A stretch of 64,000 nt of DNA from DATHZQ01 sp965216945. GTDB taxonomy: Bacteria; Actinomycetota; Acidimicrobiia; Spongiisociales; UBA5794. The position numbers were made by a program, and so were the translations under genes. Where the stretch lies: contig CBDCGU010000003.1 of assembly GCA_965216945.1 (NCBI GenBank), positions 3,472,001-3,536,000 on the forward strand, read 5' to 3'. The notes under the pieces are model-generated. The model searched no databases. It had not been told where the DNA came from and saw nothing but the letters and a program-made list of their open reading frames with translations. The number at the start of each line of letters is the position of its first letter. Position 1 is the stretch's first letter. This document shows, one piece after another, positions 60,608-64,000 of the stretch.

Positions 60608-61255
60608 ATGACCCGACCACCGCAGAGGACGCCGCCCGAGCTGAGATCGGATCCGTTCATCCCCTACGCCGATCGCAACGACGTCTCCGATAGGGCAATC
60701 GCAGCGTTGCTCGACGGCACCGAGGAGCGAATGGGGTTCCTGCCCAACAGCTTCCTCCTCTACCTGCATCAGCCCCATCTCCTTCGAGAAGTGACCCGGA
60801 TGAACAACACCGTGATGCGGCACCCGTCCAATCTGCTGCCCGAAGCCTTCAAGTACAGGCTTGCGCTTCTCGTGTCTCGCAACCACTCGTGCCGCTACTG
60901 CTGTGCTCACGAAGCCCACGTGATGAAGAGGAAGTGGGGCCTCGATGACGAGCGCATCGACGAGATTCTCCGTCTCCAGAATCCTGAAGATGAGCGCGAA
61001 GCGGCCGCGTGGGCATACGTTCATGCCGCTTCGCGCGGCCCCGAGCACGTGACCGACGCGATCAGGAGGTGCCTGGCCGACAAGTTCTCGCCTGCGGAGA
61101 TCATCGAGATTGCGTGCACTCTGGGCTTTTGGACCTTTTACAACCGGGTGCACTCGAGCCTTGCAATCCCAATCGAAGAGCACCTTCACCTCGAGGCCCA
61201 CTGGGTCGACGTGGATTCCCCGGCCCTCTCGGAGATGGACGGCACCGATGGCTGA
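60608..61255 (+). CDS. AhpD-like carboxymuconolactone decarboxylase-family protein with CxxC
   Basis: A 215-residue helical protein with SCRYCCAHEAHV: Cys95-x-x-Cys98 and His101 match the redox CxxCxxxH of AhpD-type peroxidase-like proteins, unlike the CxxC-free copy at 52415. ATG after GAGAGGATC. Overlaps the amidohydrolase gene by eight bases. Confidence 0.85.
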   Translation: MTRPPQRTPPELRSDPFIPYADRNDVSDRAIAALLDGTEERMGFLPNSFLLYLHQPHLLREVTRMNNTVMRHPSNLLPEAFKYRLALLVSRNHSCRYCCAHEAHVMKRKWGLDDERIDEILRLQNPEDEREAAAWAYVHAASRGPEHVTDAIRRCLADKFSPAEIIEIACTLGFWTFYNRVHSSLAIPIEEHLHLEAHWVDVDSPALSEMDGTDG

Positions 61256-62276
61256 TTCCGCAACGACGACCAGGGCGCTGGGTGTTTGCGACGTGCATGG
61301 TCACTTCCTGACACCTGAAGCCATGCCGCTCCTCGGGCACGCCGAGCCCAGGGTGACGCTCGACACCTACAAGGGCGTACCCGACAACATCCATGTCGCC
61401 GGGATGCCGACGGGCGCAACCATCCACCAGCTCAGCTCGATCGAGAGCATGCTGGAGGACATGGACTCGGCCGGACTCGACCACCGCGTCGTCGCCCCGC
61501 CGCCGTTCACGTTTCGCTACTGGGCCGAGCCGTCCTACGGCGTGGAACTGACGGCGCTGTTGAACGATGCCACCGCAGCCGCCGTCGCTCAGGCGCCGGA
61601 TCGGCTCACCGGGTTCGCAACTCTCCCGATGCAGGATCCCGACCTGGCGATGCGTGAGTTCGACCGTGCCACCGGGGGCCCGGGGCTTCGCGGTGTCGAG
61701 CTGAGCGCCTCGGTTGGCGAGCTCAATCTGTCGGACCGGCGCTTTGCGGGTCTCTTCGCTCACATCGAGCAGTCTGGCCTGCCGATTCTCATCCATCCCG
61801 ACTTCGTGCCGTACAAGCGGTGGAGGGACTATTACCTCATCAACGTCATGGGGATGACGGTCGAGACCGGCGCAGCCGTCGCCAACATCATCTTCTCGGG
61901 AATGCTCGAGCGAATGCCCGGTCTCCGGTTCTGCTTTGTTCACGGCGGCGGGGTTGCGCCATACCTGTTCGGGCGTTGGCACAAGTCGTGGGAGGTTCGC
62001 GACGAGCCACATCGTGACCTCGACGCCGACTGGCGCGGCTCGCTCCGAAAGATGTTCTTCGACTCCTTGACACACTCGCCCAAGGCTATGCGGTTCTTGG
62101 TCGACATCGTGGGCGCCGATCGCGTACCCCTCGGCACCGATTATCCGTTCGACGTCCGCCATGCTCAACCCGTTCGTGTGCTCGACGAAGTCGAGGGCCT
62201 CACCGATGCGCAGCGACAAGCAATCACCGTGGGCGCCGCTCGCGAATGGATGTACGGCGCCCCGGCGGGGTCCTAG
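61248..62276 (+). CDS. ACMSD-like amidohydrolase, second copy
   Basis: A 342-residue TIM-barrel hydrolase: VCDVHGHFLTP (His17, His19), ILIHPDFVPY, FCFVHGGGVAPYLFGR and LGTDYPFDVRH carry the metal and catalytic residues. Same family as 52918 but distinct in sequence, and both follow an AhpD-like gene directly. Start ATG inside the CMD 3' end; the longer frame is a shadow of that gene. Confidence 0.9.
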   Translation: MADSATTTRALGVCDVHGHFLTPEAMPLLGHAEPRVTLDTYKGVPDNIHVAGMPTGATIHQLSSIESMLEDMDSAGLDHRVVAPPPFTFRYWAEPSYGVELTALLNDATAAAVAQAPDRLTGFATLPMQDPDLAMREFDRATGGPGLRGVELSASVGELNLSDRRFAGLFAHIEQSGLPILIHPDFVPYKRWRDYYLINVMGMTVETGAAVANIIFSGMLERMPGLRFCFVHGGGVAPYLFGRWHKSWEVRDEPHRDLDADWRGSLRKMFFDSLTHSPKAMRFLVDIVGADRVPLGTDYPFDVRHAQPVRVLDEVEGLTDAQRQAITVGAAREWMYGAPAGS

Positions 62277-62315
62277 CCGAGTACACCTAGCCGGGGAGAT
62301 GATCGATTGGATCCG

Positions 62316-64000
62316 CTACGCCGGTGGGATCACGGGCATCAAGAGCTGGCTGGGATGATCGGGTCCTGTGTGCACGGTCACCTTTCCTCCGAACATCGAG
62401 GGTGGCCGGTCCCGTGATTCGTTGTGCCTGAAGGGGCCGACTCCGGTGAAGGTAACTCCTGAGGTCGCCGTCTTGCCCGGCCGGGCCGGTGGCTGCGGCA
62501 CCGCCATTTGGTTCATGTAGTCGCGTCCCCGCACGCTCAGACCGAGCCGGTACCCGGCCGGGATCACGATGGAAGTGGGCCAGATCTCGATGTCGAGCTC
62601 GTAAACCTCCCCTGGAGTGAGGGATTCGGGCGAATCGTGGGTGTGGTACGGGCGATAGGGCAGCGTGAGGTCCGGATCGAGGGCGCGATGTGACGCCCGA
62701 AGCCATCCGTGGGCGATGGGAGTCTGGGGCTCGTTGGCGCCTCGAAACGTGATCTCGCTCAGATCGGGGGTAAACACCCGCAGCACGAGAAAGACGTCGG
62801 CGTCTTCGGTGTCCGACGAGACGAACAACTTGCAAGCCACCGGTCCGGTAATCTCGGTCTCCGCCGCAAGGGGCTCGCTCAGGAAGGTCAGCCCGTTCCC
62901 GAACGCCTCGTACGTGCGCTCGTGCGACGTCTCGGGAACCGACTCGTCGAGCCCGGCGTCGAAGGCGTCGAGGTACCGCTTGGTCCACTGGGTGCGGGCG
63001 ATCGGCCACTCGTCCTCGGCGCGGAGCTCGAACCGGTTGCCGGGATACCGGATGTTGAGGCTGATCTTGGGCTGGTCGGTCCAGCCGGTGTCCTCACCGA
63101 GGAGGAAGTGCCCGAAGAACCTCTTTTGCAGATCGACGCCGTAGTCGGTGTAGAAGTGCGTCCAGTGCTCCAAACCGTGCATCTCGAGCCATTTTTGCTC
63201 CGACGCCGACCTCACGAACCCTTCGATGTTGCCTCGCAGATGCAGGCCGGCGCCTCCCCAGTTTCCAGCAGAGAGGAACGGGACGATGATCTTCGAGTAG
63301 TCGGGGATGCGGGCTCGCCAGTAGTCGTCCATGAAGGCATGGGTGAGCAAATCCTCACCGAAGTCGGTGGCCATCGCACCCAGAACCTCGTCGATCTCGG
63401 TCGATGGGCCTGCGATCCAGTCACCGGTCATCCGGCTGTGCTGACCGCGACTCCCCAGCCCGTGCTGCTGGGCGAGGACCCGTCCCTGGTACCAGAGGTC
63501 TGGGAACGTGCACAGAATGCCGCCGTGGTGTGCGAGGTCGCGATAGAGGTCCGCAGCCCCCTCCCAAATGCACAACGCAGCGAGGTGTGGTGGCTGCAGC
63601 TCCGCCACCTGCCACTGGTTCATTGCGTAGTAGGAGATGCCGTTGATACCGACATTGCCGTTGCTCCACTCGCGGGCACCTGCCCACTCGATGCACTCGT
63701 ACAGATCCCTGGTCTCTCGAGGCGACCAGGGATCGATGAATCCCGGCGATCGGCCCGTACCGCGGGAGTCGACCCGGACGATGACGAAGCCATCCGGTAC
63801 CCACTTCTCAGGATCCACGACCTCCCAGCTCTGGTAGGTGTTGGTGGATCCCTGCGCGGTCTCCGGGTGATCGCTCGTCATTCGGTCCCATTGATATGGA
63901 GACCCGTCGGCGAAATGGAGCCACTTCGAATAGGGCCCGTACGAGAGGACGACCCCGTGTGTATCGTTGTCGTCAGGTCGGAAGACATCTGCGCGCAACA
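62316..64000 (-). CDS. CocE/NonD-family hydrolase, 5' end beyond the window
   Basis: At least 560 residues of an X-Pro-dipeptidyl-peptidase/CocE-type esterase or acylase. Visible are RVDSRGTGRSPGFID, the nucleophile region GINGISYYAMNQWQVA (Ser of GxSY), a cap domain, the His region GLEHWTHFYTDYG, and the C-terminal jelly-roll (FLSEPLAAETEITGPVACKL, GYRLGLSVRGRDY). Homologues begin shortly before the first visible residues, so few codons are missing. Convergent with the amidohydrolase gene. Hydrolyses esters or amides of unknown type. Confidence 0.9.
   Translation of the reverse strand, partial: LRADVFRPDDNDTHGVVLSYGPYSKWLHFADGSPYQWDRMTSDHPETAQGSTNTYQSWEVVDPEKWVPDGFVIVRVDSRGTGRSPGFIDPWSPRETRDLYECIEWAGAREWSNGNVGINGISYYAMNQWQVAELQPPHLAALCIWEGAADLYRDLAHHGGILCTFPDLWYQGRVLAQQHGLGSRGQHSRMTGDWIAGPSTEIDEVLGAMATDFGEDLLTHAFMDDYWRARIPDYSKIIVPFLSAGNWGGAGLHLRGNIEGFVRSASEQKWLEMHGLEHWTHFYTDYGVDLQKRFFGHFLLGEDTGWTDQPKISLNIRYPGNRFELRAEDEWPIARTQWTKRYLDAFDAGLDESVPETSHERTYEAFGNGLTFLSEPLAAETEITGPVACKLFVSSDTEDADVFLVLRVFTPDLSEITFRGANEPQTPIAHGWLRASHRALDPDLTLPYRPYHTHDSPESLTPGEVYELDIEIWPTSIVIPAGYRLGLSVRGRDYMNQMAVPQPPARPGKTATSGVTFTGVGPFRHNESRDRPPSMFGGKVTVHTGPDHPSQLLMPVIPPA

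Overview
The window is 64 kb of high-GC DNA from an actinobacterium, perhaps an uncultured Acidimicrobiia-type lineage (inference). The grounds are an actinobacterial PlsB-type acyltransferase, a Zincin_1-type metallopeptidase, a TcpC-like conjugation protein, an LLM/F420-type oxidoreductase, frequent GTG starts and many 1-8 bp start/stop overlaps. No rRNA, CRISPR array or replication origin was seen. The only intact RNA gene recognised is tRNA-Val(CAC).

Layout. (1) 1-9.2 kb, chromosomal: 5' part of plsB, a small helical protein, a zincin, a secreted YncE-like beta-propeller, an acyl-CoA dehydrogenase, a small protein with GGGSMTRG repeats, then a coupled pair: a class III cyclase/NB-ARC/TPR regulator and a papain-fold protein. 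(2) 9.25-19.96 kb, a decayed integrative element in tRNA-Val. The 3' half of the tRNA is repeated in degenerate form at 19916-19959, and paired GTGTCCGT motifs lie just inside both ends. Inside are a DUF3644/HEPN-like protein whose last codons were replaced by an IS3-family element, a deletion that joined a 5' tcpC-like fragment to a 3' integrase fragment, a sigma-like regulator with 15-bp tandem repeats upstream, a TPR protein coupled to a Ser/Thr kinase, and a protein with a HEPN-like motif. (3) 20.1-22.1 kb: a TIR-TPR protein, then gene relics (ISL3 transposase, aldehyde dehydrogenase). (4) 22.2-64 kb: a dense catabolic region in alternating operons.

The catabolic region combines acid activation (two CaiB/BaiF CoA-transferases, a PaaK-like CoA ligase), a two-subunit B12-dependent acyl-CoA mutase and a methylmalonyl-CoA-epimerase-like protein, a UbiD-type decarboxylase with a zinc-ribbon partner, a thiolase, several hydrolases (M20, nitrilase-fold, C45, isochorismatase-fold, alpha/beta hydrolase, CocE-like, two ACMSD-like amidohydrolases), three PF04199 cyclase-family proteins, five cupins, oxidoreductases (LLM, FAD-dependent, orphan xanthine-dehydrogenase large subunit, SDR), two NitT/TauT-type ABC importers and an MFS carrier. 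A GntR/FCD regulator sits in the middle. The palindrome ATATGATAT occurs in three promoter regions around it, so a regulon joining the mutase, CoA-transferase, importer and UbiD operons is likely. The substrate cannot be read from sequence; an imported carboxylic or amide-containing cyclic compound broken down through CoA esters is the best guess.

The strongest single observation is at 45390-46382: a peroxiredoxin-like/DsbD-alpha fusion interrupted by one in-frame TGA exactly where the redox Cys of a CPYC motif belongs, followed at the right distance by a hairpin with GGU in its loop. This is a selenoprotein (UPYC). A ubiX gene lacking its N-terminal half and carrying two compensating frameshifts lies at 40547-40909, near the UbiD operon.
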